Positions 10,492 to 20,864 of a stretch of 53,879 nucleotides of DNA are shown one piece after another; the stretch's first letter is position 1, and each line of letters opens with the position of its first letter. Origin of the DNA: Candidatus Nitrotoga fabula. Its GTDB lineage: Bacteria; Pseudomonadota; Gammaproteobacteria; Burkholderiales; Gallionellaceae. The notes below the pieces were generated by a model that saw only the letters and a list, made by a program, of their open reading frames with translations, had not been told where the DNA came from and ran no database searches. A program made the position numbers and the translations under genes. The DNA lies in contig NZ_CAJNBL010000009.1 in the NCBI RefSeq assembly GCF_905221025.1, forward strand, positions 1 through 53,879, in the 5' to 3' direction.

Positions 10492-10684
10492 TTGCGGCCA
10501 GGGAAAGGTTGCAGGGATACGACAGGCAATTCTTCGCCAGTGACCGGATACAGCCTTTTCCGGATTGAGCCTGCTCTTCTTTTTATTTCCAGAAAGGAAA
10601 TACGGGCGGACATGGTTTGATGTCCGTTCGATCATTTGCGGGGTTGTATTCGGATTGCAGCTGTTTGCTCTATCTCCGCCTGCG

Positions 10685-11311
10685 TTATACCCAATAGGCA
10701 GTCCGGGTCATTACCTTTGCGCTCATCTGCATGGCCAGTCTGACTGGCAGCGACAGTTCTGCCCCGCCCAGTTCTCTCGCGACATCTCCATGTTTTGCTT
10801 CATCGGAGATCATCTGGTGGATGACCGCCCGGCTTTTAGTATCTTTTTCGGGTAGTTTTTTCAGATGGCCTTGCAAATGTATGCCGACCTGGCGTTCGGT
10901 TTCTGCCATAAATCCGAGGTTCCATTTGTCACCCAGCAGTCCGGAAAATGCGCCGATAGCTAGAGAATGCGTATACCAGAATGGATTGAGGAGACTCAGG
11001 TGGCTTCCCAGTTCATGCACGCGCCGCGATGTCCACGCAAGATGCTCGGTTTCTTCGTCCGCTGCCTGCCGCAGTTTCTTCTGTAACCCGGAATCGCGTG
11101 CAGTCCACGCCTGGCCCTGGTACAAGGCCTGGGCGCAGATTTCGCCACTGTGATTGATTCGCATCAGTGCGGCCGCAAGTTTTTTCTCGCTTTCGTTCAA
11201 TGCTGTATCCGGCAGACCGGAATCAGGAAACGGACGAATACTGCGGGCTTCACTGAACAGCGTACGCAGGCCCTTGTCGAAATGCACGATCAGGTTGTCG
11301 ATATTCAGCAT
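10685..11311 (-). CDS. coq7: 2-nonaprenyl-3-methyl-6-methoxy-1,4-benzoquinol hydroxylase (Coq7)
   Basis: A 208-aa diiron monooxygenase that performs the last ring hydroxylation in ubiquinone synthesis at the inner membrane. The four-helix ferritin-like fold is evident from the ligand motifs NHSGEICAQALYQGQ, ADEETEHLAW, ETERQVGIH and SDEAKHGDVA, spaced as in Coq7. The start at 11311 (MLNIDNLIVHFDKG) follows AGGGAG at good spacing. It is convergent with proB; the 190 bp between them hold a CGGACAT/ATGTCCG hairpin (10607-10626) that may end transcription. Presence of Coq7 fits an aerobic ubiquinone-using betaproteobacterium. Confidence 0.95.
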   Translation of the reverse strand: MLNIDNLIVHFDKGLRTLFSEARSIRPFPDSGLPDTALNESEKKLAAALMRINHSGEICAQALYQGQAWTARDSGLQKKLRQAADEETEHLAWTSRRVHELGSHLSLLNPFWYTHSLAIGAFSGLLGDKWNLGFMAETERQVGIHLQGHLKKLPEKDTKSRAVIHQMISDEAKHGDVARELGGAELSLPVRLAMQMSAKVMTRTAYWV

Positions 11312-11669
11312 ACATTGCTCCCTGGCAGGATAACGGTAAGATTAAGCATATTCCTCGGCCAAGCTGGTAGAAAGAAATTCTGGTACTGGAAAAGACAGGC
11401 GCAGCCAGCTCAGGCTGGAATAATCCGCGCACCCCATGAAAATAGTAACAATTGTGGAACAATCTATCAATGGATTCAAAGGCAGCACGGACCCTGTTTT
11501 CTGCGGAAATATTTTTGTAACATTTGTTGTAAAAATGCAACAGACGTCTTGTCTGACATTTGATGAGTCTGTCAGAATACGCCCTGACTTCTCATAAGTA
11601 GTTAAAATTTGAGAGGTTTTCCGGAAAGCCAATTTTAGTGAATCAAAAAGTAAATTAAGGAGAACTTTG
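11312..11669. other. divergent regulatory region between coq7 and the porin gene
   Basis: About 360 bp with no gene. It must hold the coq7 promoter (leftward) and the porin promoter (rightward). An inverted repeat TCTGACA (11552-11558) / TGTCAGA (11570-11576) lies about 95 bp before the porin start and could be an operator or part of the long untranslated leader common for porins. A clear AAGGAGAAC ribosome site sits at 11657-11665. No confident -35/-10 pair seen. Confidence 0.4.
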
Positions 11670-12752
11670 ATGATGAATAAAAGCTTAATTGCACTCGCAG
11701 TAGCGGGAGTGTTCGCATCTTCGGCTGCCATGGCTGCTGTGGATATTTATGGTCAGGCAAACGTTTCCTACGACGCTGTGGACAACGACGGCGGCAGGGA
11801 TAGCCATGGTGTAGGCAGCAATGCCTCACGTATCGGCTTCAAGGGTTCGGAAGACCTGGGTGGCGGCCTGTCCGCAATCTGGCAAATCGAAAGTCAGATC
11901 GCAATCGGCAATGGCGCTGGCCCATACGATAACCCCGGTTCCCAGACTGGTCTTGGTTTCCGTGATACTTTCGCCGGTCTGAAAAGTGGTGGCTTGGGTT
12001 CGGTAAGACTGGGCCGTATGGATACACCATACAAACTGGCTACACGTGGCATGGACATGTTCCACAACACCATTGCGGATAACCGTTCCTTGATGGGTAT
12101 TGGGCACGACATCCGTACGAACAATACGGTGAATATCACTACTGCTAATTTTTCCGGTTTCAGCGCATCGGCTTCTTACTATGGCGACCAGCAGGGTAAC
12201 GCACCACAAAGCACAACTGGCTGGTATAACTCTGTAAACAATACCAATGAAGGTTTTTCTGTTGCCGGTATGTTTGACTCTGGTCCGTTCTATGCTACTG
12301 CCGCTTATCAAAGCAACAGCAATGGCCCAGCACCAGCGAACTTCTTCAGCAATTCCGATGCATGGAAAGCTGCTATTGGCTACTCCGTGGCTCAGTTTGC
12401 GATCAACGGTATTTATGAAAAAATCAGCCAAAAGAATGGCAACGGCGATACTAGATCCTGGCACCTATCCGGAAAGTGGAACCTGACTTCTGCTGATTCC
12501 ATCAAGGCATCTTATACCGATATCAATAACAATATCTACGACGCTGCCAATTCTGGAGCGAAGCAATATGCTATTGGCTATGATCATAAGATGAGCGTTC
12601 GTACCACGCTGTATGCTTTGTGGTCCAAGCTGGATAATGACTCCGCAGCGGGCTATCAGCTTGGCTGGAACAGCAGCGGAACCTCCACAAGCCAGGCTTT
12701 GATTGGTAACTCCCCAAGTGTATTCTCACTGGGTATGAAGCACTCCTTCTAA
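11670..12752 (+). CDS. outer-membrane porin, betaproteobacterial type
   Basis: A 360-aa trimeric beta-barrel for passive diffusion of small solutes. The signal peptide, MMNKSLIALAVAGVFASSAA then MAA, is followed by VDIYGQANVSYDAVDNDGGR, the typical first strand of this porin family. Features include the GFKGSEDLGGGLSAIWQIES strand, alternating aromatic/aliphatic barrel strands, and a C-terminal strand ending in Phe (SLGMKHSF), the signal for the BAM machinery. Start at ATG 11670 behind AAGGAGAAC; the second ATG at 11673 is equally possible. It is monocistronic with a strong terminator. Codon choice looks like that of a highly expressed gene. Confidence 0.95.
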   Translation: MMNKSLIALAVAGVFASSAAMAAVDIYGQANVSYDAVDNDGGRDSHGVGSNASRIGFKGSEDLGGGLSAIWQIESQIAIGNGAGPYDNPGSQTGLGFRDTFAGLKSGGLGSVRLGRMDTPYKLATRGMDMFHNTIADNRSLMGIGHDIRTNNTVNITTANFSGFSASASYYGDQQGNAPQSTTGWYNSVNNTNEGFSVAGMFDSGPFYATAAYQSNSNGPAPANFFSNSDAWKAAIGYSVAQFAINGIYEKISQKNGNGDTRSWHLSGKWNLTSADSIKASYTDINNNIYDAANSGAKQYAIGYDHKMSVRTTLYALWSKLDNDSAAGYQLGWNSSGTSTSQALIGNSPSVFSLGMKHSF

Positions 12753-12791
12753 GTCCTGCTCTTCGCAAGAAGATCAGTAGTTAGATGCTAA

Positions 12792-12820
12792 ACGGACACC
12801 TCAGGGTGTCCGTTTTTTTT
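12792..12820 (+). terminator. strong Rho-independent terminator after the porin
   Basis: ACGGACACC / GGTGTCCGT, a perfect 9-bp stem with a four-nt loop, and then eight T residues (12813-12820). Confidence 0.92.
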
Positions 12821-13076
12821 CAAGAGATTGGGGGTGTAGGGTACCGGATAATTTTTTTTTAAAGCATGAATATCTGCTTCAGAACAATCTATCGTTGCCT
12901 TCAACCGGACGCAAATTTATGATTTTGTAGATGTTCAGCCTTCTGCACTTCAGGCTGGGCTTGTGGTACGGTAACTGGTGTGTCTGCCATGTAGCAACGG
13001 CGCAGCCCCATGTGGGATTACGCTGACGGTGAAGGTTCTACCGGAAGACATGTAATGTACTGCATGCGTGTTTATG

Positions 13077-13868
13077 TTATAAACCAAACAGTTGGGCTAA
13101 AGCGGCGCCCGGATCGGCAGCACGCATGAATGCCTCGCCTACCAGAAATGCATGAACCTGATGGTTGCGCATCAATTGCACATCTTCAGTCCGCAGTATG
13201 CCGCTCTCGGTTACCACGATACGTTCCTTCGGAATCTGCGGCAGCAGGTCCAGCGTATTTTGCAGCGTGACTTCAAAAGTACGCAGATTGCGGTTGTTAA
13301 TGCCGATTAGCGGGGTGGTCAACTGCAATGCGACATCCAGCTCTGCCTGGTTATGCACTTCGACCAGGACACTTAACCCCAGGCTGTGTGCCAAGGCTTC
13401 CAGCTCCTTCATCTGTGACAAATTCAATGCAGCTGCTATCAATAGGATGCAGTCCGCTCCCAGTGCGCGTGACTGGTAAATCTGGTACGCATCGATCATG
13501 AAATCCTTGCGCAACACCGGCAGGAGGCAGGCTGCCCGCGCTTCCTGCAAATACCGGGCGTTACCCTGAAAATATGGCTCATCCGTCAACACGGAGAGAC
13601 AGGCGGCACCGTGATGCGCATAGCTGTTGGCTATTTCAGCCGGACGAAAATCTGCCCGGAGTACTCCTTTGCTGGGGCTGGCTTTTTTAATTTCGGCGAT
13701 CACTGCGGGTCGGCCAGCCTGGATATGGTGGCGTATTGCATCGAAAAAATTTCTTGCAGGAGGGGTTTGTTCCGCCATTGCGCGCATGACTTCCATTGAG
13801 TATTTGGCTTTTGCGGCAGAAATTTCCTGTGCTTTGGTAGCTAATATTTTTTGCAGAATATCGGACAT
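13077..13868 (-). CDS. trpC: indole-3-glycerol phosphate synthase
   Basis: Converts carboxyphenylamino-deoxyribulose phosphate to indole-glycerol phosphate in tryptophan synthesis. It is a 263-aa (beta/alpha)8 barrel. Start at ATG 13868 ([17 protein letters not shown]); the open frame upstream is longer but lacks family residues. Motifs: [14 protein letters not shown] (catalytic Lys), [22 protein letters not shown] and VVTESGI. Betaproteobacteria usually have trpGDC together; here trpC is alone in view, with proA divergent, and trpD/trpG would lie elsewhere. About 325 bp with no gene separate it from the porin terminator region. Confidence 0.96.
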   Translation of the reverse strand: MSDILQKILATKAQEISAAKAKYSMEVMRAMAEQTPPARNFFDAIRHHIQAGRPAVIAEIKKASPSKGVLRADFRPAEIANSYAHHGAACLSVLTDEPYFQGNARYLQEARAACLLPVLRKDFMIDAYQIYQSRALGADCILLIAAALNLSQMKELEALAHSLGLSVLVEVHNQAELDVALQLTTPLIGINNRNLRTFEVTLQNTLDLLPQIPKERIVVTESGILRTEDVQLMRNHQVHAFLVGEAFMRAADPGAALAQLFGL

Positions 13869-14041
13869 GGCAGACCCTAATAGACAAGGTGTGCATTTTA
13901 ACTGAAGTGCAGTGGTAAAATGTGCTCTATGAAAAAGAAGCGCAGTGCCTTCCGTCATCTGGCAGTATGGCCGGGATTCAGCCGGGTTGTGCGGTTTTTT
14001 CAGAGGACGAAGGGTTACACCTGGATGATGAGGGGGTATCA

Positions 14042-15301
14042 ATGGATGACATAAAAACATATATGCAGCAGGTTGGCAAGCAGGCAAGAGCCGCTTCACG
14101 CATCATGGCGCAAGCAGCTACGCTTGAGAAAAATCTCGGTCTGGAAAAAATGGCTGCTGCAATCCTAAGCGGGTCTTCCCGATTGATTGCTGCGAATGTC
14201 AAGGATATTTCTGTTGCGCACACGAATGGCATGGATGCTGCCTCAATTGATCGCCTTACCCTGACGGACAAGTCCATACGCAGCATGGCAGAAGGGATGT
14301 TGCAGATTGCTGCATTGCCTGATCCCATAGGTGAAATCAACGACCTGAAATTTCGTCCTTCGGGTATCCAGGTCGGGAAAATGCGAGTGCCGCTCGGTGT
14401 GATTGGCATCATATATGAATCGCGGCCCAATGTGACTGCGGATGCAGCGGGCTTATGCCTGAAATCCGGAAATGCAGCTATTTTGCGCGGAGGATCGGAG
14501 GCAATTCATACCAACCAGGCCATTGCGGCCTGTGTGCTGCAAGGCCTGCGTGAATCCGGGTTGCCAGAGAGTGCGGTGCAAGTGATCGACACCACGGACC
14601 GAGCCGCGGTCGGTGAACTCATCACCATGCAGGAATATGTGGATGTGATTGTGCCTCGTGGTGGCAAAAGTCTGATTGAGCGTATTTCGCAGGAAGCAAG
14701 GGTGCCGGTTATCAAGCACCTGGACGGTATCTGTCATGTATATATTGATGAAGAGGCGGATTTGCAGAAAGCCATTCGTATTGCAGATAACGCGAAGACC
14801 CAGCGTTATGGGGTGTGCAATGCGATGGAAACCCTGCTGGTCGCTGCCAGCGTGGCTGAGCAGGTATTGCCATCATTGGCGGATATTTATCGTGACAGGG
14901 GGGTGGAACTGCGCGGGGATGAGATGGCGCGTAGGCTGGTTCCACACATGGTTCAGGCGACCGAGGAAGACTGGCGCACCGAATATCTTGCGCCGGTTTT
15001 AAGCGTCAGGATTGTAGCTGGACTGGATGAAGCGATTGCTCATATCAACACATATGGCTCCAGCCATACGGACAGTATCGTAACGGAGAATTATTCCAGG
15101 GCGATGCGATTTTTACGCGAAGTGGATTCCAGTTCGGTGATGGTGAATGCATCCACGCGTTTTGCCGATGGTTTTGAATATGGGTTGGGGGCCGAGATCG
15201 GCATTTCCACTGACAAGATCCACGCGCGAGGACCGGTAGGGCTGGAAGGATTGACCTCGCAGAAATATATCGTGCTGGGGAGTGGGCAGATCAGAACCTA
15301 G
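14042..15301 (+). CDS. proA: gamma-glutamyl phosphate reductase
   Basis: Reduces gamma-glutamyl phosphate with NADPH to the semialdehyde, following ProB. The 419-aa aldehyde-dehydrogenase-fold product starts at ATG 14042 ([19 protein letters not shown]) behind GAGGGGG; the open frame continues upstream to 13922 without family residues. The catalytic cysteine is C259 in [12 protein letters not shown]. Other family motifs are [37 protein letters not shown] and [10 protein letters not shown]. It is divergent from trpC with about 170 bp between starts. Confidence 0.97.
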   Translation: MDDIKTYMQQVGKQARAASRIMAQAATLEKNLGLEKMAAAILSGSSRLIAANVKDISVAHTNGMDAASIDRLTLTDKSIRSMAEGMLQIAALPDPIGEINDLKFRPSGIQVGKMRVPLGVIGIIYESRPNVTADAAGLCLKSGNAAILRGGSEAIHTNQAIAACVLQGLRESGLPESAVQVIDTTDRAAVGELITMQEYVDVIVPRGGKSLIERISQEARVPVIKHLDGICHVYIDEEADLQKAIRIADNAKTQRYGVCNAMETLLVAASVAEQVLPSLADIYRDRGVELRGDEMARRLVPHMVQATEEDWRTEYLAPVLSVRIVAGLDEAIAHINTYGSSHTDSIVTENYSRAMRFLREVDSSSVMVNASTRFADGFEYGLGAEIGISTDKIHARGPVGLEGLTSQKYIVLGSGQIRT

Positions 15302-15366
15302 CAGTATGGTTTTTCTCCAGTGGAAGGGGCATGGCTTTCGGCCTGTCATGATTACGGAAGAATAGG

Positions 15367-17154
15367 ATGAAACAGACTACCGCAGTAAATGTGCCGGATA
15401 TCGGGGATTTCAGGAATGTGCCGATCATCGAGGTGCTGGTCAAGCCGGGCGATAGCGTAGCGGCAGAGCAGCCACTGGTTACGCTGGAAACCGATAAGGC
15501 AACCGTGGAAATTCCTTCCCCGGTGGCCGGACGGGTGAAGGAAATTAAAGCCAGGATGGGTGACAAGGTCAGCCAGGGTGATCCGATTGTAATACTGGAA
15601 GCAGAGGTTGCAGAGGAACAGTCGGCTTCATTAGTATCCGACCGGAGCCTAGGGGCAGGCGCGGGCGGGCAGCCCACCCCGGAAAATTTTATTTCTTCCC
15701 CTGTAGTTCCTGAAAATGCGATTCCAACTGCCTTGAAAAAAGGTGACTTCCATGCGGAAGTTGTCGTACTGGGAGGAGGGCCTGGCGGCTATACTGCGGC
15801 TTTTCGCGCTGCAGATCTGGGCAAGCAGGTCCTACTGGTCGAACGCCATTCCAGATTGGGCGGGGTGTGCCTTAATGTAGGCTGCATTCCTTCCAAAGCG
15901 TTGCTGCATGTCGCGAATGTGATCAACGAGGCTGAGGAAGTCTCGTATCAAGGGCTCACTTTTGGCAAGCCGGCAATCGATATCGGTAAGATCCGTAGTT
16001 GGAAAGAGGGCATCGTTGCCAAGCTTTCCGGTGGTCTGACTTCCTTATCCAGGCAACGTAGGGTGCAGGTAGTGCATGGCGTTGCGAAATTCAGTTCGCC
16101 TAACCTGCTGGCTGTGGAAACGGAGGAGGGGGTAAAAACCATCACGTTTGATCATGCCATTGTTGCAGCGGGTTCGAGCGTAGCGCGTATTCCTGGTTTT
16201 CCGTACGATGATCCGCGCCTGATGGATTCAACTGGCGCATTGCAACTGCAAGATATTCCCGGGCGCATGCTGATAATCGGCGGCGGCATCATCGGTCTGG
16301 AGATGGCTACGGTTTATGATGCGCTTGGTTCCAGAGTTTCCATGGTCGAGCTGGCGGATGGCCTGATTCCCGGCGCAGATCGCGACCTTGTCCGGGTATT
16401 GCACAAGCGCATTGCAAAACGGTACGAAGCTATATATCTGAAGACCCGGGTCGCCAGGATCGAGACAAAGGAAGAGGGGCTGCATGTCGTTTTTGAAGGG
16501 GAAAATGCTCCGCAGCCACAGCTGTATGATCGCATTCTGCTTGCTGTAGGGCGCCGCCCGAATGGGCGGGAGATTAATGCGGAAGCAGCGGGGGTGGCGG
16601 TTGATGAGCGCGGCTTTATTCCGGTGGATCAACAGCAGCGTACGAATGTGCCGCATATCTATGCAGTTGGCGACATTGTGGGTGATCCGATGCTGGCGCA
16701 CAAGGCAACGCATGAGGGTAGGGTGGCTGCGGAAGTGATTGCAGGGTATAAGGCCAGTTTTGATGCGCGCGCGATTCCATCGGTGGCGTACACCGATCCG
16801 GAAATTTCCTGGATGGGTCTGACGGAGACACAGGCCAATGTGCAGGGGATCGCCTACGAAAAAGCAGTGTTTCCATGGGCGGCGAGCGGTCGTGCGCTGT
16901 CGATGGGGCGCGAAGAAGGGTTGACTAAGCTATTGCATGACCCGCAAACCGGATCGATCCTGGGTGCCGGTATTGTGGGCCGTAATGCCGGTGACCTGAT
17001 TGCCGAAACTGTGCTTGCACTGGAAATGGGGGCAAACATGGAAGACATTGGTCTGACGATTCATCCGCATCCGACGTTGTCTGAAACCGTCGGCTTCGCA
17101 GCAGAAATTGCCGAGGGCAGTATTACCGACTTGTATCTGCCGCGAAAAAAATAA
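15367..17154 (+). CDS. lpdA: dihydrolipoamide dehydrogenase with N-terminal lipoyl domain
   Basis: E3 flavoprotein that reoxidises lipoyl groups of 2-oxoacid dehydrogenases with NAD. The 595-aa product has a lipoyl domain at residues 5-80 (lipoyl-lysine K44 in [12 protein letters not shown]), a flexible Pro/Ala linker to about 125, the FAD motif GGGPGG (136-141), the redox disulfide C168/C173 in [13 protein letters not shown], a second [10 protein letters not shown] dinucleotide motif and the C-terminal HPHPTLSE catalytic dyad. The lipoyl fusion is typical of E3 in the pyruvate dehydrogenase operons of Neisseria and relatives. Here aceE/aceF are not adjacent, so the gene is either separated or serves another complex. 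Confidence 0.96.
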   Translation: MKQTTAVNVPDIGDFRNVPIIEVLVKPGDSVAAEQPLVTLETDKATVEIPSPVAGRVKEIKARMGDKVSQGDPIVILEAEVAEEQSASLVSDRSLGAGAGGQPTPENFISSPVVPENAIPTALKKGDFHAEVVVLGGGPGGYTAAFRAADLGKQVLLVERHSRLGGVCLNVGCIPSKALLHVANVINEAEEVSYQGLTFGKPAIDIGKIRSWKEGIVAKLSGGLTSLSRQRRVQVVHGVAKFSSPNLLAVETEEGVKTITFDHAIVAAGSSVARIPGFPYDDPRLMDSTGALQLQDIPGRMLIIGGGIIGLEMATVYDALGSRVSMVELADGLIPGADRDLVRVLHKRIAKRYEAIYLKTRVARIETKEEGLHVVFEGENAPQPQLYDRILLAVGRRPNGREINAEAAGVAVDERGFIPVDQQQRTNVPHIYAVGDIVGDPMLAHKATHEGRVAAEVIAGYKASFDARAIPSVAYTDPEISWMGLTETQANVQGIAYEKAVFPWAASGRALSMGREEGLTKLLHDPQTGSILGAGIVGRNAGDLIAETVLALEMGANMEDIGLTIHPHPTLSETVGFAAEIAEGSITDLYLPRKK

Positions 17155-17283
17155 GGCGGGACTGATCCTGCTGCGTGGAAGACGGATGTGAATATCCATG
17201 GATAGTAAACATTTCCCCGGGCAGGATGATCATGTCCTGTGTTCCCGGGTAAAGAGGGTTGTAAACGAGCCTGGCAGGGGGAA

Positions 17284-18795
17284 TTAGCGCCTGTTGCCGA
17301 GGAGCGATCCAAGTACGCCTCGGATGATTTGCCTTCCGACGGATGAGCCTATGGCCCGGGCTGCGCTCTTGGCAAATGCTTCCCCGATTCCTTCACGGTT
17401 TCTGGAGGTGCGGCTTCCCAATAGTCCTTCCAGCATTCCTCCCAGCCCTGGCACGTTGCCTGTTCCAGTTTCTGTGGAATCTGCAGTATCAGGCAGGGTG
17501 TTTTTTTCCGTTAGAGTGGTTGTACGTTTTTTGATGTTTTCATAGGCCGATTCGCGATCAATGACTTTTTCATAGTGACCGAAAAGCAGGGAATGCTGGA
17601 TGATGGTGGCTCGTTCAGCCTCATTGATCGGCCCGATTTGAGCCTGTGGTGGCACAATCAGAGCGCGTTCAACCATATTCGGACGTCCCTTCTCGTCCAG
17701 GCATGAAACAAGCGCTTCGCCAACGCCAAGTGTGGTAATAGCTGTTTCTTCATCCAGATATGGATTGTCATGCATGGTTTCAGCTGCTGCTTTAACTGCT
17801 TTTTGGTCTCGCGGGCTAAAGGCACGTAGTGCGTGCTGCACGCGGTTGCCAAGCTGGCCCAGTACCTTGTCCGGAACATCTGCCGGATTTTGTGTGACGA
17901 AATAAATACCTATTCCCTTTGAACGGATCAGGCGCACCACTTGTTCAATCTTGGTGAGCAGCGCATCCGGTGCATCGTCGAACAGCAAATGGGCTTCGTC
18001 AAAGAAAAATACCAGTCTGGGTTTGGAAAGATCCCCGGCCTCCGGCAGATTTTCGAATAACTCTGAAAGCAGCCACAGCAGCATGGTCGAATAAACCTTG
18101 GGAGCAGAGATCAAATGATCGGCAGCCAGAATATTAATCATTCCAAACCCATTTTCATCGGTCTGCATCAGGTCGGCAATGTCGAGCATCGGTTCCCCAA
18201 AAAAACGGTCGCCTCCCTGCGTTTCAATCTGTAGCAGGCCGCGTTGAATCGCTCCGATGCTGGCGGCGGAAATATTGCCGTATTCCGTTTTGAAACCGGC
18301 GGCGTTTTCTCCGACGTGTTGCAGCATTGCCCTTAAATCTTTCAAGTCAAGCAAAAGGAGTCCGTTGTCATCTGCGATTTTGAATACCAGTTCCAGAACA
18401 CCCTGTTGTACCTCGTTCAGATTGAGCATGCGTCCGAGCAGCAATGGACCCATATCGGAAATGGTAGCACGCAGGGGATGGCCAAGTTTTCCGAATACAT
18501 CCCAGAATGCAACCGGATAGGCGCGATGGGAAAAATTTTCCAGCTGAAGCAGGGTTACTCTTTCGGTAACCTTTGGGTTGTTTCCTCCCGTCTTGCTCAG
18601 GCCGGATAGATCCCCCTTGATATCGGAAACAAACACCGGCACTCCGATTCTGCTGAAAGATTCCGCCAGCGATTGCAGGGTGACTGTTTTGCCCGTTCCG
18701 GTCGCTCCGGTAATCAGTCCGTGGCGATTGGCCATTTGCGGCAACAGGAAAAGTTCTTGCTTGTCATTTTTAGCGATTAGTAGCGGTTCGCTCAT
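17284..18795 (-). CDS. HerA-like ATPase of the DUF853 family (YjgR-like)
   Basis: A 503-aa P-loop ATPase related to HerA/FtsK-type motors. Walker A is GATGTGKT (30-37); Walker B is [13 protein letters not shown], followed by [20 protein letters not shown] and an arginine-rich [16 protein letters not shown] region. The C-terminus is low-complexity with many Gly/Leu/Arg residues ([15 protein letters not shown]). The start at 18795 ([13 protein letters not shown]) follows GGAGCC. The cellular role is not established for the family. It is convergent with lpdA and divergent from the DUF4197 gene. Confidence 0.9.
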   Translation of the reverse strand: MSEPLLIAKNDKQELFLLPQMANRHGLITGATGTGKTVTLQSLAESFSRIGVPVFVSDIKGDLSGLSKTGGNNPKVTERVTLLQLENFSHRAYPVAFWDVFGKLGHPLRATISDMGPLLLGRMLNLNEVQQGVLELVFKIADDNGLLLLDLKDLRAMLQHVGENAAGFKTEYGNISAASIGAIQRGLLQIETQGGDRFFGEPMLDIADLMQTDENGFGMINILAADHLISAPKVYSTMLLWLLSELFENLPEAGDLSKPRLVFFFDEAHLLFDDAPDALLTKIEQVVRLIRSKGIGIYFVTQNPADVPDKVLGQLGNRVQHALRAFSPRDQKAVKAAAETMHDNPYLDEETAITTLGVGEALVSCLDEKGRPNMVERALIVPPQAQIGPINEAERATIIQHSLLFGHYEKVIDRESAYENIKKRTTTLTEKNTLPDTADSTETGTGNVPGLGGMLEGLLGSRTSRNREGIGEAFAKSAARAIGSSVGRQIIRGVLGSLLGNRR

Positions 18796-19062
18796 ATGGG
18801 CTCCAGATAAATTGGATGGTCCTGCACGGGATATGGCAGGTTTCGAAGGTTACAGGATGGCATTTTCCCAGGATGAAAAATAGAAAAAAGATACCGTTAA
18901 TTGTATTGCACAAATCAATATGGAAAAACGACCTGTGATTACAAATATGTTTTTTACCATTTTGTCATGTTAGACTCGATAGGAAACGGCATTTTCACCA
19001 GATCAGATTTTATTGCATTGGATGGTGAATGCTAATCCTTCTTCTTCAGGAGAAACGTCCCA

Positions 19063-19851
19063 ATGTTCAAACGTATGATTCAAGGTATTGCGGTTTGTGT
19101 GATCGCCTATTCTGCCGCTCCGGCACTCGCATTTGATTTCGGCGCGATTATCAATAAGGAACTCGGCATTCCGGTAGATCCCGTTTTGCCGGATACCAAG
19201 CAAGAGAATACGGGCAAACCTGTGGATAAATTATCCGGTTTCAGTACCGGAGAGCAAGTCGGTAGCTTGAAGCAGGCGCTGATTCAGGGGGCGGAAACGG
19301 CTGTCTCCAGCCTCGCCCGGGAGAATGGCTATCTTGGAAATGACAAGGTGCGCATTCCTCTGCCGGAAAACCTGCAAAAAGCAGATGGCTTGTTGCGTAC
19401 ATTTGGCATGGGTGCGTATGCTGACGATTTAACCGCTTCAATAAACCGCGCTGCCGAAAAAGCAGCCCCGGAAGCGAAGGATCTTCTGATCGGTGCCGTG
19501 AATAATATGAGCGTGGAAGATGCCAGTAAGATATTGACGGGAGAAAATGATGCGGCTACCAGATATTTTCGCGAGCATACGGAAACTGCGCTGGCTGGAA
19601 AATTCAAGCCGGTTATAGCTGCTTCCATGCAGAAAGTGAAACTTGCAGAAACCTATAATCAGTTTGCTGCAAAAGGCGCGATGCTCGGCATGATCAATCC
19701 GGGGGATGCCAACCTGGATGATTATATTACCCGTAAGGCGATGGATGGTTTGTATTTGATGATGGCGGAGCAGGAAAAGGCGATTCGTGCCAATCCGCTG
19801 GAAGCAACGGGCAACCTGGCAAAGAAAGTGTTCTCGGCGATCAGGTTTTGA
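19063..19851 (+). CDS. exported DUF4197 protein
   Basis: A 262-aa product. The signal peptide MFKRMIQGIAVCVIAYSAAP-ALA is followed by a helical domain with the features of DUF4197: GLKQAL-like (SLKQALIQGAETAVSSLA), NDKVRIPLPENLQKA, FTKRMNRAAE-like (DDLTASINRAAEKAAPEAKD), ILTGENDAATRYFRE and YITRKAMDGLYLMMAEQEKA. It lies in the periplasm or at the outer membrane; the function of this family is unknown. Compared with the usual length it carries an extra 35-residue segment after the signal peptide (PVDPVLPDTKQE). It is followed 60 bp later by the YqaA-like gene. Confidence 0.88.
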   Translation: MFKRMIQGIAVCVIAYSAAPALAFDFGAIINKELGIPVDPVLPDTKQENTGKPVDKLSGFSTGEQVGSLKQALIQGAETAVSSLARENGYLGNDKVRIPLPENLQKADGLLRTFGMGAYADDLTASINRAAEKAAPEAKDLLIGAVNNMSVEDASKILTGENDAATRYFREHTETALAGKFKPVIAASMQKVKLAETYNQFAAKGAMLGMINPGDANLDDYITRKAMDGLYLMMAEQEKAIRANPLEATGNLAKKVFSAIRF

Positions 19852-19911
19852 TTTCCGGTATTGAGTTTCACAGGGTAGGGATGTCCGGCAGAATTCACCG
19901 GTTTTCTGAGC

Positions 19912-20310
19912 ATGGCTGAATCCGTCAGTCTGTTATCGTTTTTTATTGGGAGTTTTCTTGCTGCTACTTTGCTGCCCGGGGGGTCGGAAATAGCGCTGAT
20001 CAGTGTGCTGAAATGGTATCCGGAGTCGTTCTGGACAGCGCTCTTGCTGGGTACTTTAGGAAATACTCTGGGTGGTATGGTTTCGTTCGGCATGGGCTGG
20101 GTGCTACCCCAAACGCAGAAACTCAGGCATGTGGAGAAATTACGGCGTTTTGGTTCGCCCGTGCTGCTGCTTGCCTGGGTACCCTTGCTAGGTGATGCAA
20201 TGTGCCTGGCTGCCGGGTGGCTCAGGCTCAATTTATGGCATGCGGCTTTATTTATGGCAATAGGGAAATTCGCGCGTTACTGGGTTATTGGCATGACAGT
20301 CCAGATTTGA
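19912..20310 (+). CDS. YqaA-type inner-membrane protein (DedA/VTT-like)
   Basis: A 132-aa integral membrane protein with about three to four hydrophobic segments. The signature FIGSFLAATLLPGGSEIALI resembles the re-entrant LPGGSE segment of small DedA/SNARE-associated relatives such as YqaA. GTLGNTLGGMVSFGMG and the acidic/aromatic LGDAMCLAAGWLRL segment agree. The larger DedA family includes lipid scramblases or flippases; whether YqaA has that activity is unknown. There is no strong ribosome site, so translation may depend on the upstream DUF4197 gene. Confidence 0.85.
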   Translation: MAESVSLLSFFIGSFLAATLLPGGSEIALISVLKWYPESFWTALLLGTLGNTLGGMVSFGMGWVLPQTQKLRHVEKLRRFGSPVLLLAWVPLLGDAMCLAAGWLRLNLWHAALFMAIGKFARYWVIGMTVQI

Positions 20311-20388
20311 ATTAGCCAGCCAAGGCAAAATGAGGTATTTCTAATGCCGTATCTGGCTGCCTGGTTTTGTGAGTGTTTTAAATTATCT

Positions 20389-20417
20389 TTGCTATATTTA
20401 CAGAACACGTGTATAAG
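20389..20417 (+). promoter_or_regulatory. candidate cspA promoter
   Basis: TTGCTA (20389-20394), 17 bp, TATAAG (20412-20417). Transcription would start near 20424, giving a leader of about 105 nt before the cspA ATG. Long leaders that change fold with temperature are known for cspA-type genes; this one has not been folded here. Confidence 0.5.
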
Positions 20418-20530
20418 ACAGTCTGGTGTTTGATTCAAAGTTTTTGCGATACTGGTTTTCCATGTGCAATCTTCGATTCAAATAGTTTTGCGGGGAAGTT
20501 CCCCCGTTTTTAGTTAAGGAAGTAATTCAC

Positions 20531-20734
20531 ATGGCAACTGGTACAGTTAAATGGTTTAACGATGCAAAAGGTTTTGGTTTTGTTACTCCAGATGATGGTA
20601 GCGAAGATTTATTTGCGCACTTTTCAGCAATCAATATGAACGGTTTTAAGTCACTTCAGGAAGGTCAAAGAGTTACCTTTGACGTGACTCAAGGTCCTAA
20701 AGGTAAGCAAGCTTCTAATATCCAGACTCCATAA
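20531..20734 (+). CDS. cspA: CspA-family cold-shock protein
   Basis: A 67-aa single-stranded nucleic-acid-binding OB-fold protein that melts RNA secondary structure. It starts [20 protein letters not shown], containing RNP-1 (KGFGFV), followed by RNP-2 (LFAHF). Length and sequence are canonical. It is monocistronic between a candidate promoter with a long leader and a strong bidirectional terminator. The gene is notably AT-rich in its wobble positions, which suits rapid translation at low temperature. Paralogues are common, so the cspA symbol is generic. Confidence 0.95.
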   Translation: MATGTVKWFNDAKGFGFVTPDDGSEDLFAHFSAINMNGFKSLQEGQRVTFDVTQGPKGKQASNIQTP

Positions 20735-20750
20735 TCGGTTCTGGATGAGA

Positions 20751-20783
20751 AAAAGCCCGGCATTAAAATGCCGGGCTTTTTTT
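20751..20783. terminator. bidirectional terminator between cspA and the M17 aminopeptidase gene
   Basis: AAAAGCCCGGCAT / ATGCCGGGCTTTT, a 13-bp perfect stem with a four-nt loop and T runs on both sides, so it can serve cspA (rightward) and the aminopeptidase gene (leftward). Confidence 0.93.
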
Positions 20784-20864
20784 GTTTCAGGCTGGTTTTC
20801 TGACTGTAATCCCGAGTGTAATTGAACTGGGATGGTGCTTTCTTCCTGCGATGGAATCGCCCGC

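Noticed and set aside
10565-10855. Plus-strand 96-codon frame between proB and coq7
   Set aside because: Most of it is antisense to coq7, with no start signal or motif.
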